Source: Antrihabitans stalactiti
Lineage (GTDB): Bacteria > Actinomycetota > Actinomycetes > Mycobacteriales > Mycobacteriaceae
NCBI RefSeq assembly: GCF_012932915.1
Contig: NZ_VCQU01000009.1
Location: forward strand, 1 to 64,000
Length of the DNA stretch: 64,000 nt
Reading direction: 5' to 3'
Part shown: piece after piece, positions 49,196-57,983 of the stretch
Layout of the letters: each line of letters starts with the position of its first letter
How positions within the stretch are numbered: the stretch's first letter is position 1
Position numbers and translations under genes: made by a program
Notes under the pieces: generated by a model
The model's database searches: none
What the model saw: only the letters and a program-made list of their open reading frames with translations
Told to the model about the DNA's origin: nothing

Positions 49196-49659
49196 TCCTT
49201 CAGATTGGCAGACGCGCGCTCGGCGTGACTCTCCACCAGGTCACCAAGGCGAGGAAGAGCCTCGATCACGTTCTTCTTCGCCGACGGCCGCATGGTCTTG
49301 TAGACCTTCTTCGCGGCCTGTCGAGAAGAGGCTTCGACGCGGTCGTCCGTGACGCCGAGCAGAGCATCGGACACCTCGTCGGCACGCCCGCTCAGGTAGT
49401 CCGCGAACCGGCCACCCGTGGTGCGGAACTCCTGCCAGAACGGGTCGAGCCGGTCGAGAAACGACGGCAAGAGCTTCTCGACGGCCTCGGGCACGATCGA
49501 CGGACTGACCTTCTTGACGGCCGCGTACCCGCTCTTGACCGCGATGCCCGAGGCGCCCTTCTTGTCCGATACCTCTGCATCGATCAGTGCGTGCACATCG
49601 GCGAATACCGCATCGCGTCGCGACTCTTCGAGCAGTGTTTCGTTCAGGGCTGCAACCAC
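49192..49659 (-). CDS. DUF6918-like protein between menC and menD
   Basis: A 155-residue, mostly helical protein ([22 protein letters not shown]) that matches the type of uncharacterised actinobacterial proteins grouped as DUF6918. No signal peptide or membrane helix. GTG start; 25 bases after menC and overlapping the menD start (ATGA). The translational coupling to two menaquinone enzymes suggests a link to that pathway, but the family occurs in other contexts too. Confidence 0.7.
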   Translation of the reverse strand: MVAALNETLLEESRRDAVFADVHALIDAEVSDKKGASGIAVKSGYAAVKKVSPSIVPEAVEKLLPSFLDRLDPFWQEFRTTGGRFADYLSGRADEVSDALLGVTDDRVEASSRQAAKKVYKTMRPSAKKNVIEALPRLGDLVESHAERASANLKE

Positions 49660-49684
49660 TTTCAGTCCTCCATCAGGATCGTCT

Positions 49685-50671
49685 TCATTCGGCGCCCGCC
49701 ACTATACGGTGACATCTCGCCAAGCGCTCGAGCCACCAATCAGCTCTGTCTGCGGTCACGGCGAGTCGGGTCAGACGCTCCGGATCCGGGTCGATCGGCG
49801 CAACCTCGAGCGCCCCGTCGACCAAAGATCGCGGCTCGGCGACGTCTTCGGTGAACAGCCCACCGGTACCGAGCCCGCACGCAAGTTGCAGCTCCGGCAA
49901 CGCCGCCGCAGCCGCCAGCCCGGCGTTCATTCCGACGACGGAATCGAGTGCGCTCGACACGACGAGCGGTATCCCGAAGTCTGCGAGCTCGACCGCCAGG
50001 TCCAGCAATCGCCGCATCCCGCCCAGCGGTGCGACTTTCACCACAGCGACATCACAGCCACCCATTCGCGCGACGCGAATCGGATCCTCTGCACGCCGGA
50101 TGCTCTCGTCGGCCGCGATGCGAATCTCAGGGAGCCGTCGCCGCAACTCGACGAGTTCGTCGACCGTGCGGCACGGTTGTTCGGCGTACTCGAGCGGTCC
50201 GACGGCCGTGAGTGCGGTCAGCGCTCGGGTGGCTTCATCGAGACTCCAACCACCGTTCGCGTCGACTCGGACGTTGGGGATCTGCGAACGGACCGCATCG
50301 ACTCGCCGGACGTCGTCGTCGATCGTTTGTCCCGGCTCGGCAACCTTGACCTTGGCAGTCGAGACCCCGGGAAACTTTGCCAGCACCATGGGCACCTGGT
50401 CGGCGGCGACCGCGGGCACCGTCGCATTGACGGCGACCCTGGACCGCACCGCGGCAGGTTGCCCCAGCCACGCCGCCTCGATCGCGCTTCGCAGCCAATG
50501 CGCGGCTTCGTCGTCGCCGTATTCGGGGAAGGGTCCGAATTCGCCCCAGCCTGCCGGTCCGCGCACCAAGGCGACCTCACGCGCAGTGATACCCCGAAAC
50601 CGGACCCGCATCGGCAAGCTGACCACACGGACCTCGGTGGTCAGTTCGGCGAGCGTAGGCAGTTCGGACAC
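49685..50671 (-). CDS. menC: o-succinylbenzoate synthase MenC
   Basis: A 328-residue enolase-superfamily enzyme that dehydrates SHCHC to o-succinylbenzoate. The catalytic lysines are Lys107/Lys109 (TAKVKVAE) and Lys212 (VVKVAPLGG); the metal ligands are Asp137 (RVDANGGW), Glu164 (EYAEQP) and Asp188 (AADES). GTG start. First gene of the menC-DUF6918-menD operon. Confidence 0.93.
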   Translation of the reverse strand: MSELPTLAELTTEVRVVSLPMRVRFRGITAREVALVRGPAGWGEFGPFPEYGDDEAAHWLRSAIEAAWLGQPAAVRSRVAVNATVPAVAADQVPMVLAKFPGVSTAKVKVAEPGQTIDDDVRRVDAVRSQIPNVRVDANGGWSLDEATRALTALTAVGPLEYAEQPCRTVDELVELRRRLPEIRIAADESIRRAEDPIRVARMGGCDVAVVKVAPLGGMRRLLDLAVELADFGIPLVVSSALDSVVGMNAGLAAAAALPELQLACGLGTGGLFTEDVAEPRSLVDGALEVAPIDPDPERLTRLAVTADRADWWLERLARCHRIVAGAE

Positions 50672-50757
50672 AGCCTCATTCTTACCGTCCGCGGTTCACG
50701 CCCAGCTCATAGGTCGCTCCCAGGGTTCTGGCAGGAAAGTCCACAACAATCGCCCCA

Positions 50758-52119
50758 GTGCGCGCTCACCAAGGCATTTCGCTGCTGCAAGGATGGTTTC
50801 CGCTCACCCTGGAGATCGTCACCGTTGTCGTACTGATCGTCGTGATCGGCTGGCGCACGAAGCGTTGGCGCCTGATCTGGTTGCCGATCAGTGTGGCGGT
50901 GGGCATCGCAGGCGCACTCGCCGCTCGCACGTACATGAACTCACAGGGACTCGCCGACGACCCCGCGCCCCAGCCGCTCTGGATCTGGACCGCCGTGTTC
51001 GTCGGCGCGATCGCCGTCGCGGTCGTGGGTTGGCGAGGCACGCGATGGTGGCGGCGAGCCCTATCCGTTCTGGTATTGCCGTTGTGCTTCGTGTGCGTCA
51101 CCCTCGTGCTGAATCAGTGGGTCGGGTACTTCCCGACGCTGTCGGCGGTCTGGGGCGCAATCACCGCCGGACCGCTTCCCGACGAGGTCGACGCCAGCGA
51201 CCTCGCGGGTCTGCGCGGCACTGCACCGACAACCGGCAAGGTTGTCGAGGTCGACATTCCAGACAACGGCAGCGATTTCAAACACCGCTCGGAGTACGTC
51301 TATCTGCCACCAGCGTGGTTCGCGGGCGATACACCGCCGAAGCTGCCGGTGCTGATGATGATCGGCGGCGAATTCAACACTGCACCCGACTGGATGCGCA
51401 GCGGCGATGCGATCTCTGTGGTCGATTCGTACGCCGCGGCCCACGCCGGACGCACGCCGATTCTCGTGTTCGTCGATTCGAGCGGCAGCTTCAATACCGA
51501 CACCGAATGCGTCGACGGACCGCGCGGCAACGCAGCGGACCACCTCACGAAAGACGTTCGCCCCTACATGGTTTCGCAGTTCGGCGCATCGAACGACGCC
51601 GTGAACTGGGGTATCGTCGGCTGGTCCATGGGCGGCACCTGCGCGGTCGACCTGACCACGATGCACCCCGACCAATTCACCGCATTCGAAGACATCGCAG
51701 GCGACATCGGACCGGCCGCCGGCACCAAGGACCAGACGATCGCGCGACTGTTCGGCGGCGACGCCGACAAATGGGCGTCCTACGACCCGATGACGGTAAT
51801 GGCCACACACGGACCGTACGTGGGCATTGCCGGTTGGTTCGAAGACACCGGTCAGCAACCGAATGCGCAGAAGAGCGCGCGACCTGGCGGCCACGGCAAC
51901 TACCACCCGCCTGTTGCGAGCGCGCCGAACGGCTTCGGTGGGCACGACGATTCGATGATGGTCGTGCAGAAGGATGCCGCGGAGAAGCTCTGCGCCGCAG
52001 CAAGCGCGCAGAGCATCGACTGCTCGGTTCACACCGTCGTGAGCGGGCACACCTGGCAGTTCGCCACCCAGGCGTTCGCCGATGCGTTGCCCTGGATCGC
52101 AGGCCGGATCGGGGCGTGA
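50758..52119 (+). CDS. membrane-anchored antigen-85-like esterase
   Basis: A 453-residue protein with four N-terminal membrane helices (within residues 15-130) followed by an esterase D/antigen-85-type alpha/beta hydrolase domain facing outward. The nucleophile is Ser290 in GWSMGG and the probable histidine is His431 (SGHTW). Antigen-85-type enzymes move mycolates in the envelope, but relatives of this membrane form are uncharacterised or simple esterases, so mycolyl transfer is only a possibility. The GTG at 50758 begins MRAHQGISLLQG. Convergent with the thioesterase. Confidence 0.72.
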   Translation: MRAHQGISLLQGWFPLTLEIVTVVVLIVVIGWRTKRWRLIWLPISVAVGIAGALAARTYMNSQGLADDPAPQPLWIWTAVFVGAIAVAVVGWRGTRWWRRALSVLVLPLCFVCVTLVLNQWVGYFPTLSAVWGAITAGPLPDEVDASDLAGLRGTAPTTGKVVEVDIPDNGSDFKHRSEYVYLPPAWFAGDTPPKLPVLMMIGGEFNTAPDWMRSGDAISVVDSYAAAHAGRTPILVFVDSSGSFNTDTECVDGPRGNAADHLTKDVRPYMVSQFGASNDAVNWGIVGWSMGGTCAVDLTTMHPDQFTAFEDIAGDIGPAAGTKDQTIARLFGGDADKWASYDPMTVMATHGPYVGIAGWFEDTGQQPNAQKSARPGGHGNYHPPVASAPNGFGGHDDSMMVVQKDAAEKLCAAASAQSIDCSVHTVVSGHTWQFATQAFADALPWIAGRIGA

Positions 52120-52120
52120 A

Positions 52121-52750
52121 TCAGGGCTGACCGGGCAACAACTGCACCATCAACGCATCGCCGTCGGCCAGCAACGTTCCCGATTCATCGGTCAGCCGTG
52201 CCTTGATGAACGTCTTGCGACCTTCGACGTGGTCGACGGCGCCCTCGATTACCAGCGGAACCTCGAGTGGCGTGACCTTTCGGTAGTTCACGTGGAGGTA
52301 GGCGGTCCGGCTGATCGGCCTTCCTGCTGCGTGCACGATCATGCCGAACAAGTCGTCGAACAACAGCGGAAGCACGCCGCCGTGCGCAGCACCGTTACCG
52401 CCCAAGTGGTAGCGCCGGAAAACGCCTCGGCTGCGGACACCCTCGGCGTCGAACTTCTCGATCCGCCACGGCAACATCAGCAGGCTGCCGCGACCCGGGA
52501 GTTCGATCGCACGCCCAGCGGGAGCCTTGCCTTCGGCAGCCTTGTACGGCGCGAGCAGTTCGTTGAGTTTCTCGGCCTGGTCCGCGGCCAACGCGAAGAC
52601 ATCGTCCGGCGCATCGGCGGAAACTGCGAGGTCCTGCAAGGTCCGCATCGCCTCGACGAAGCGCCCGAAATCCGGACCTGCCGTCGATGCCGTCCACACC
52701 GGAAAGCCACCGCGATGCTCGTCGGCCTCGTCACTCAGTTGTTCACTCAT
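52121..52750 (-). CDS. hotdog-fold acyl-CoA thioesterase (PaaI type)
   Basis: A 209-residue protein: a helical N-terminal part (about 1-95) and a hotdog domain with the thioesterase motif AHGGVLPLLFDDLFG (acidic residues as candidates for catalysis). It is transcribed divergently from menB with only 26 bases between, using what seem to be back-to-back leaderless promoters. That makes it a candidate for the DHNA-CoA thioesterase step after MenB, though general acyl-CoA hydrolysis is equally compatible with sequence. Confidence 0.78.
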   Translation of the reverse strand: MSEQLSDEADEHRGGFPVWTASTAGPDFGRFVEAMRTLQDLAVSADAPDDVFALAADQAEKLNELLAPYKAAEGKAPAGRAIELPGRGSLLMLPWRIEKFDAEGVRSRGVFRRYHLGGNGAAHGGVLPLLFDDLFGMIVHAAGRPISRTAYLHVNYRKVTPLEVPLVIEGAVDHVEGRKTFIKARLTDESGTLLADGDALMVQLLPGQP

Positions 52751-52756
52751 ACCTGC

Positions 52757-52770
52757 ACCGTAGCTATGGT
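52757..52770. promoter_or_regulatory. back-to-back leaderless -10 elements, thioesterase / menB
   Basis: TATGGT (52765-52770, plus) is followed by six bases and the menB GTG. TACGGT (52757-52762, minus) is followed by six bases and the thioesterase ATG. The two hexamers are two bases apart. Both fit TANNNT and the spacing of leaderless transcripts, so the whole 26-base gap would be one divergent promoter. Confidence 0.6.
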
Positions 52771-52776
52771 GACGCT

Positions 52777-53670
52777 GTGACCTTCAATCCGCAGCTATGG
52801 CGAGCAGTTCCTGGTTTCGAGAATCTCACCGATATCACCTATCACCGGCACATCGAGCAAGGCACAGTTCGCATCGCGTTCAACCGTCCCGAAATCCGCA
52901 ACGCGTTTCGGCCGCACACCGTCGACGAGCTCTATCGGGCACTCGACGACGCGCGGATGACGTCGGATGTCGGCGCAGTGCTGCTGACCGGAAACGGACC
53001 GAGCCGCAAGGACGGTGGGTGGGCCTTCTGCTCCGGCGGTGACCAGCGCATTCGAGGCCGCAGCGGCTACCAGTACGCGGCAGGCGAGACCGCCGACACC
53101 GTCGACAAAGCCCGCGCGGGGCGACTCCACATTCTCGAGGTCCAGCGCCTCATCCGATTCATGCCGAAAGTCGTCATCGCCTTGGTGAACGGCTGGGCAG
53201 CAGGCGGCGGACACAGCTTGCACGTCGTGTGCGATCTCACACTCGCCAGCCGCGAGCACGCCCGGTTCAAGCAGACCGACGCAGACGTGGGTAGCTTCGA
53301 CGGCGGCTACGGCAGCGCCTATCTGGCAAAGATGGTGGGCCAGAAATTCGCTCGCGAAATCTTCTTCCTGGGGCGCCCGTACACCGCCGAGGAAATGCAC
53401 CAGATGGGCGCCGTCAACAAGGTGGTCGACCACGCCGAACTAGAGGATGTCGCCCTCGAATGGACCGCGGACATCAACGGCAAATCACCGCAGGCACAAC
53501 GAATGCTGAAGTATGCGTTCAACCTGACCGACGATGGTCTGGTCGGACAGCAGCTTTTCGCCGGCGAAGCGACGCGACTCGCGTACATGACCGACGAAGC
53601 AGTTGAGGGTCGCGACAGCTTCCTGGAGAAGCGCAAGCCCGACTGGACGCCGTACCCCTGGTATTTCTGA
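52777..53670 (+). CDS. menB: 1,4-dihydroxy-2-naphthoyl-CoA synthase MenB
   Basis: A 297-residue crotonase-family enzyme closing the naphthoate ring in menaquinone synthesis. The oxyanion/active region GWAFCSGGDQRIRGRSGYQY and GSFDGGYGSAYLAKMVG are diagnostic, and the C terminus FLEKRKPDWTPYPWYF is the family's own. The start is GTG at 52777 (MTFNPQLWRAVPGF). It is followed after 19 bases by a VOC gene. Confidence 0.96.
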   Translation: MTFNPQLWRAVPGFENLTDITYHRHIEQGTVRIAFNRPEIRNAFRPHTVDELYRALDDARMTSDVGAVLLTGNGPSRKDGGWAFCSGGDQRIRGRSGYQYAAGETADTVDKARAGRLHILEVQRLIRFMPKVVIALVNGWAAGGGHSLHVVCDLTLASREHARFKQTDADVGSFDGGYGSAYLAKMVGQKFAREIFFLGRPYTAEEMHQMGAVNKVVDHAELEDVALEWTADINGKSPQAQRMLKYAFNLTDDGLVGQQLFAGEATRLAYMTDEAVEGRDSFLEKRKPDWTPYPWYF

Positions 53671-53689
53671 TCGATCGAGAGGTTCACCG

Positions 53690-54079
53690 ATGCAGGTACT
53701 CAGCAGCCGCGTCATCTTGCGCCCCGCCGACTATTCGCGGACGCTGAGTTTCTACCGAGACCTGATCGGCCTCGCCGTGGCTCGCGAATATCCCGGCGGC
53801 ACCGTGTTTTTCGCCGGTCAAGGTCTCATCGAGATCGCGGGCCACGGCGGTTCCGACGCACCATCGACATTCAGCGGCGCCATTTGGCTTCAAGTCCGAG
53901 ACATCGCCAAGGCCGCAAGCGAACTTGCAGCAAAGGGCGTGACGATCGATCGGGAGGCCGTCAAGGAGCCGTGGGGACTGCTCGAAATGTGGGTTTCGGA
54001 CCCCGACGGAGTGAAGCTCGTCATAGTCCAAGTGCCCGACAATCACCCGCTTCGAAGGGACTCGCGAACGACCGGGTAG
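53690..54079 (+). CDS. VOC-superfamily (glyoxalase-like) protein
   Basis: A 129-residue single VOC unit pair (VILRPADYSRTLSFYRDLIG, then IWLQVRDIAKAASELAAKGV and LEMWVSDPDGVKLVIVQ), with a probable metal-ligand glutamate in LEMWVSDPDG. Members are dioxygenases, isomerases or resistance proteins; the substrate cannot be told. GAGAGG lies ahead of the ATG. Directly after menB and probably co-transcribed. Confidence 0.75.
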   Translation: MQVLSSRVILRPADYSRTLSFYRDLIGLAVAREYPGGTVFFAGQGLIEIAGHGGSDAPSTFSGAIWLQVRDIAKAASELAAKGVTIDREAVKEPWGLLEMWVSDPDGVKLVIVQVPDNHPLRRDSRTTG

Positions 54080-54142
54080 ACGGCAGATGAACAGCTCGGG
54101 TTCAGCTGGATTTCCCCGCCGACGATCTTCACACTGATTCGC

Positions 54143-55333
54143 GTGAGCGCAGACCTGATAGTTCTTCTGATCGTTATCGTCACCGCCTTAGCCTTCGACT
54201 TCACGAACGGCTTCCACGACACGGCCAACGCCATGGCGACCTCCATCGCCACCGGTGCGTTGCAACCGAAGGTGGCAGTGGCCCTATCCGCCATCCTCAA
54301 CCTCGTCGGCGCCTTCCTCTCGGTGGAGGTCGCCGCGACGGTTGCGAAGGGCATCGTCAACCTCAAGGGCGTAGGTGGCCAAGACCTGCTGGTCATCGTC
54401 TTCGCCGGTCTAGTCGGTGGCATCCTTTGGAACCTGTTGACGTGGTTGTTCGGCATCCCCTCCAGCTCGTCGCACGCATTGTTCGGCGGACTCATCGGCG
54501 CGACCATCGCCGCCCTCGGAACGAGTGGCGTCATCTGGTCGGCGGGCAAGGACGCCGGCGTCGTCGGCAAGATCCTGGTTCCTGCGGTCCTCGCCCCGGT
54601 GGTCGCTGCCGCGGTGGCCGCACTGGGTACCTGGCTCGTCTACCGCGTCACGCAGAAGTCGGATCCGGGCAAGGTGAAGGAAGGATTCCGCTGGGGTCAG
54701 ATCGGCTCGGCATCCCTGGTTTCCCTCGCACACGGCACCAACGACGCGCAGAAGACGATGGGCATCATCTTCCTCGCATTGGTCGCCTATGGATCGATCG
54801 GCGAGAAGGACACCATGCCGTTGTGGGTCATGGCAGCGTGCGCCCTGGCGATCGCCCTGGGCACTTACCTCGGTGGCTGGCGAATCATTCGCACACTCGG
54901 CAAGGGCCTCGTCGAAATCGACTCGCCGCAGGGATTCGCCGCCGAATCTTCCTCGGCAGCAATCATTCTGACGTCGGCGCACTTCGGCCTGCCGCTGTCG
55001 ACGACACAGACCGCCACGGGCTCGATCCTCGGCACCGGCCTTGGTAAGCCAGGCGCAGAGGTTCGCTGGAACGTCATGGGCCGCATGGCCGCTGCCTGGT
55101 GTCTCACCCTCCCGCTCGCCGGCCTCGTCGGTGCCATCTGCTGGTACATCGCAGATGTGATCAGCGGACTCGGCGGCGTCGTCGTCGTGTTCGGCATCCT
55201 GGTTGCATTGTCCGGTTACATGTACCTCCGGTCGCGTAAGAACCCCGTCGACACCTCGAATGTCAACGAAGACTGGGACAAGGGCCTCGCACCCGAGGCG
55301 GCGCCGTCCTCCAACCAGCCTGCCCAGGTCTAG
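54143..55333 (+). CDS. pitA: low-affinity inorganic phosphate transporter PitA, copy 1
   Basis: A 396-residue PiT-family symporter with about ten membrane helices and both signature repeats: FDFTNGFHDTANAMATSIATGAL near the start and SLAHGTNDAQKTMGI in the second half. It takes up phosphate with a cation. GTG start. The genes after it (small membrane protein, two DUF3349) follow closely. The same cassette occurs at 58980-60726. This copy stands where M. tuberculosis has pitA, ahead of menE, and so is likely the ancestral one. Confidence 0.93.
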   Translation: MSADLIVLLIVIVTALAFDFTNGFHDTANAMATSIATGALQPKVAVALSAILNLVGAFLSVEVAATVAKGIVNLKGVGGQDLLVIVFAGLVGGILWNLLTWLFGIPSSSSHALFGGLIGATIAALGTSGVIWSAGKDAGVVGKILVPAVLAPVVAAAVAALGTWLVYRVTQKSDPGKVKEGFRWGQIGSASLVSLAHGTNDAQKTMGIIFLALVAYGSIGEKDTMPLWVMAACALAIALGTYLGGWRIIRTLGKGLVEIDSPQGFAAESSSAAIILTSAHFGLPLSTTQTATGSILGTGLGKPGAEVRWNVMGRMAAAWCLTLPLAGLVGAICWYIADVISGLGGVVVVFGILVALSGYMYLRSRKNPVDTSNVNEDWDKGLAPEAAPSSNQPAQV

Positions 55334-55363
55334 GCCCAAGTCTTTTCAAGAACGGAACCCAAC

Positions 55364-55660
55364 GTGAATACCTTCAACGCCATTCTTTCCTCACTGGGCA
55401 AGGTCGGGATGTATGCCTTCCTGCTCGGTGTGGGCCTGCCCCTGATCTTCGCTTTCGGAATCCGTTTCATGTCGGTGGAGACGGCTACCGTGAGCGCAAA
55501 CGGCACTCCGGGCACCCAGCGAAACCAAGCCGCATACGCGTTGGCTCTCGCCCTCTTCGCCATCGTTGCAGCAGCTGTCGTCATCGGAATTCTGTTCATC
55601 GCAAAAGACTTCATCGGCCACCAGTTCGGCTGGTACATCCTGGGAGCGAAGCAAAAATGA
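55364..55660 (+). CDS. small two-helix membrane protein of the PitA cassette, copy 1
   Basis: A 98-residue protein with two membrane helices (about 15-36 and 57-80) joined by a loop, ending ILFIAKDFIGHQFGWYILG. It resembles the product at 60131-60397 (ILFIMKDFLAHDFGIHLF), and a similar gene follows pitA in M. tuberculosis. Function unknown; constant pairing with PitA suggests an accessory subunit. The stop overlaps the next ATG by four bases. Confidence 0.75.
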   Translation: MNTFNAILSSLGKVGMYAFLLGVGLPLIFAFGIRFMSVETATVSANGTPGTQRNQAAYALALALFAIVAAAVVIGILFIAKDFIGHQFGWYILGAKQK

Positions 55661-55974
55661 CCGCAACAGCGAAGCCCGTTTCCGAGCGAATCCTCAACTG
55701 GCTGCGTGCCGGATATCCCAAGGGAATTCCGCGCGAGGACTACATAGCCTTGTTCGCCGTACTGCACCGTCGCCTGACCGAAACCGAGGTCCGGCTGATC
55801 GCCGACCGGCTCATCGCCGATGCCACGGAATCGGGCGATGGGGAGATCGATCGCACCGAGATCGAGGCTGCAATCGAGAAGCTGGCACTGGAAACGCCCG
55901 GCGACGACGACGTCGCGCGCGTTGCGTCCCGGCTCGCGGCCGGTGGTTGGCCGCTGGCCGACCCGGCAGAGTAA
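55657..55974 (+). CDS. DUF3349 protein, type 1
   Basis: A 105-residue DUF3349 protein (ILNWLRAGYPKGIPREDYIALFAVLHRRLTETEV, ending VASRLAAGGWPLADPAE), a small helical fold known from structures of mycobacterial homologues but without a defined role. Four-base overlap with the membrane-protein gene. No type 1 copy is present in the second cassette. Confidence 0.82.
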   Translation: MTATAKPVSERILNWLRAGYPKGIPREDYIALFAVLHRRLTETEVRLIADRLIADATESGDGEIDRTEIEAAIEKLALETPGDDDVARVASRLAAGGWPLADPAE

Positions 55975-55982
55975 ACACCGAA

Positions 55983-56270
55983 TTGGCGCTACCACCATTT
56001 CTCAACAGCATCCTCGGGTGGCTGCGTGCCGGCTACCCCGATGGTGTGCCTGAGTCGGACTATGTCCCGCTGCTTGCGCTGTTGACGCGCAGGTTGTCCG
56101 ACGACGAGGTCGCCCAGATCACGGCGGCCCTCGTCGAGCATGGCGATATTCCGATCGACAAGGCGAGCATCGGCGTTCTGATCACGAAGATCACCAACGA
56201 ACTGCCGCTCGAAGCCGACATCGATCGAGTTCAGGGTCGCCTCCGCGAAGGCGGCTGGATCATCGAGTGA
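55983..56270 (+). CDS. DUF3349 protein, type 2, copy 1
   Basis: A 95-residue DUF3349 protein starting at a TTG (LALPPFLNSILGWLRAGYP), eight bases after the type 1 gene. The start is set by its relative at 60409, which begins MSLPPFLANIIGWLRAGYP from an ATG; the two are strongly alike over their length. The family is uncharacterised. The rare start codon may keep its expression low. Confidence 0.78.
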   Translation: MALPPFLNSILGWLRAGYPDGVPESDYVPLLALLTRRLSDDEVAQITAALVEHGDIPIDKASIGVLITKITNELPLEADIDRVQGRLREGGWIIE

Positions 56271-56315
56271 CGATGGTTGTCACGGGGTCTCACCCCTCGT
56301 GACACCATCGAAACC

Positions 56316-57455
56316 GTGTCCAACACCCTCGAGACCCTCCCGATACCCGCAAGCGTCGACGTTGGACGTCTGCTGCCGGTCCTCGGCGAGATATTGGCTG
56401 GACGCGGTCCTGCACGGCTCCCGGTCCCCTCGTTCGACGAGCGCGAAGCTACCCGCCTGACCTCGACGCTGGGGGTCGGCGAACCCATCGACGACGACGT
56501 CGCCCTCATCGTCGCAACGTCCGGCACGACCGGAATTCCCAAGGGCGCCATGCTTTCTGCGAGCGCGCTGAACACGAGCGCCACCGCTACCCACGCACGT
56601 CTCGGCGGCACCGGTTCGTGGCTGCTCACCCTGCCGCCGCACCACATCGCCGGGCTGCAGGTGTTGCTGCGGAGCGTGGCCGCGGGCACCGATCCGATCG
56701 TGATCGACGTGACCAACGGTTTCGACCCGGTGGCCTTGATCCCCGCCATCGAAGCCATGTCCGGACCCCGCCGCTATACCTCGCTGGTGCCGACCCAGCT
56801 GCTCAAGGTGCTCAACCACCCCGACGCGACGACTGCGCTGGCAACGCTCGACGCCGTGCTCGTCGGCGGCGCCGCCACCCCGGCCGCGCTGCGTGAGCGT
56901 GCGCAGTCCGCCGGCATCACGCTGGTCCGCACCTATGGGATGAGCGAAACGTGCGGCGGCTGCGTGTACGACGGCGTGCCGCTCGACGAGGCGAAGGTCC
57001 GCCTCGACGACGGCCGGGTGTTGTTGGGCGGCCCGATGCTCGCTTCCGGCTATCGCGGGATGCCCGATCATCCCGCCTTTGCCGAGGCAGGCTGGTTCCG
57101 GACCGACGACGCAGGCTCGGTGCGCGACGGCGTGCTGACCGTCTTGGGCCGCCTCGACGAAGCCATTTCGAGCGGTGGCCTCACCATCGTTCCGCAGGTC
57201 GTCGAGACGGTACTGCTCACGCATCCTGGCGTCGGTGAATGCGCTGTTCTCGGAGTTCCCGATGAGCGGCTCGGCGAACGCGTCGTCGCAGTCGTCGTGG
57301 CTGTAGACGCCGCGCCAACACTGGAACAGCTTCGCGAACATGTTGCGCAGCAACTCGATTCGACGGCGGCACCACGCGAGTTGCGGGTCGTCGACGCGTT
57401 GCCCCTACGCGGTCCGGGCAAGGTGGACCGCCAGGCGCTACGCGCACTGTTCTAG
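56316..57455 (+). CDS. menE: o-succinylbenzoate-CoA ligase MenE
   Basis: A 379-residue adenylating enzyme that activates o-succinylbenzoate as its CoA ester. Motifs: VATSGTTGIPKGAM (phosphate loop), RTYGMSETCGGCVYDG, and the C-terminal GPGKVDRQAL lysine region. The protein is compact, like Rv0542c. The GTG at 56316 (VSNTLETLP) is used; a TTG 13 codons earlier is possible. It supplies the substrate of menB 3 kb away. Convergent with hxlR. Confidence 0.9.
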   Translation: MSNTLETLPIPASVDVGRLLPVLGEILAGRGPARLPVPSFDEREATRLTSTLGVGEPIDDDVALIVATSGTTGIPKGAMLSASALNTSATATHARLGGTGSWLLTLPPHHIAGLQVLLRSVAAGTDPIVIDVTNGFDPVALIPAIEAMSGPRRYTSLVPTQLLKVLNHPDATTALATLDAVLVGGAATPAALRERAQSAGITLVRTYGMSETCGGCVYDGVPLDEAKVRLDDGRVLLGGPMLASGYRGMPDHPAFAEAGWFRTDDAGSVRDGVLTVLGRLDEAISSGGLTIVPQVVETVLLTHPGVGECAVLGVPDERLGERVVAVVVAVDAAPTLEQLREHVAQQLDSTAAPRELRVVDALPLRGPGKVDRQALRALF

Positions 57456-57466
57456 GTCTCGGAGTT

Positions 57467-57874
57467 CTAGGCCGTTGCCGGCGCGGCGTCGTATTCGGCG
57501 CGTGCGGCGTTGACCAGGTCCATGTGCTGCTCCGCCCAGGACTTGATCGCCCGCATGACGGGGAGCAGGCTGCGGCCGAGCTCGGTCAGTTCGTAATCGA
57601 CGCGGACCGGCACGGTCGGCGTGACGCGCCGCTCGACCAGCCCATCCCGTTCAAGGCCACGCAGCGTCTGCGTCAACATCTTGGGGCTGACTCCGGCGAT
57701 GATTCTGCCGAGTTCGCCGTAGCGGAGCGGTCCGCCTGCGAGGGCGGACAGCACCAGCCCGACCCATTTGTCGCTGATCCGATCGAGCAGTTGCCGCGAC
57801 GGACAGGCAGCCAGATAGGCGTCGTATTCGACCTTCGCCTGCTCGCGCATTTGTGCCGCTGTCCGCGTTGCCAT
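57467..57874 (-). CDS. HxlR-family transcriptional regulator
   Basis: A 135-residue winged-helix repressor of the HxlR type (CPSRQLLDRISDKWVGLVLSALAGGPLRYGELGR with PKMLTQTLRGLERDGLVER). One cysteine (Cys24) is at the position used for redox or electrophile sensing in some relatives such as HypR/QorR. Divergent from a quinone-reductase gene, with a palindromic operator between: a typical QorR-like pair. Confidence 0.87.
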   Translation of the reverse strand: MATRTAAQMREQAKVEYDAYLAACPSRQLLDRISDKWVGLVLSALAGGPLRYGELGRIIAGVSPKMLTQTLRGLERDGLVERRVTPTVPVRVDYELTELGRSLLPVMRAIKSWAEQHMDLVNAARAEYDAAPATA

Positions 57875-57901
57875 CGTTACCCCTTTGCGAGTTACGCACC
57901 A

Positions 57902-57920
57902 TTGGGTACCTACTACCCAA
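57902..57920. promoter_or_regulatory. HxlR operator
   Basis: TTGGGTA-CCTAC-TACCCAA is a perfect interrupted palindrome 28 bases upstream of the hxlR start and 63 upstream of the reductase start. It has the GTA...TAC symmetry usual for HxlR-type sites. It probably lets HxlR repress both genes. Confidence 0.7.
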
Positions 57921-57983
57921 CGGATACCGCTTCCTTTTAGTTTGGACGAGTTCCGTTCGAAGAGCAAGAAGGAGACATCCACA

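Noticed and set aside
49851-52130. Open frame of 759 codons over menC and the esterase gene
   Set aside because: It covers two well-supported genes in a different frame and has low-complexity Arg/Ser/Thr composition.
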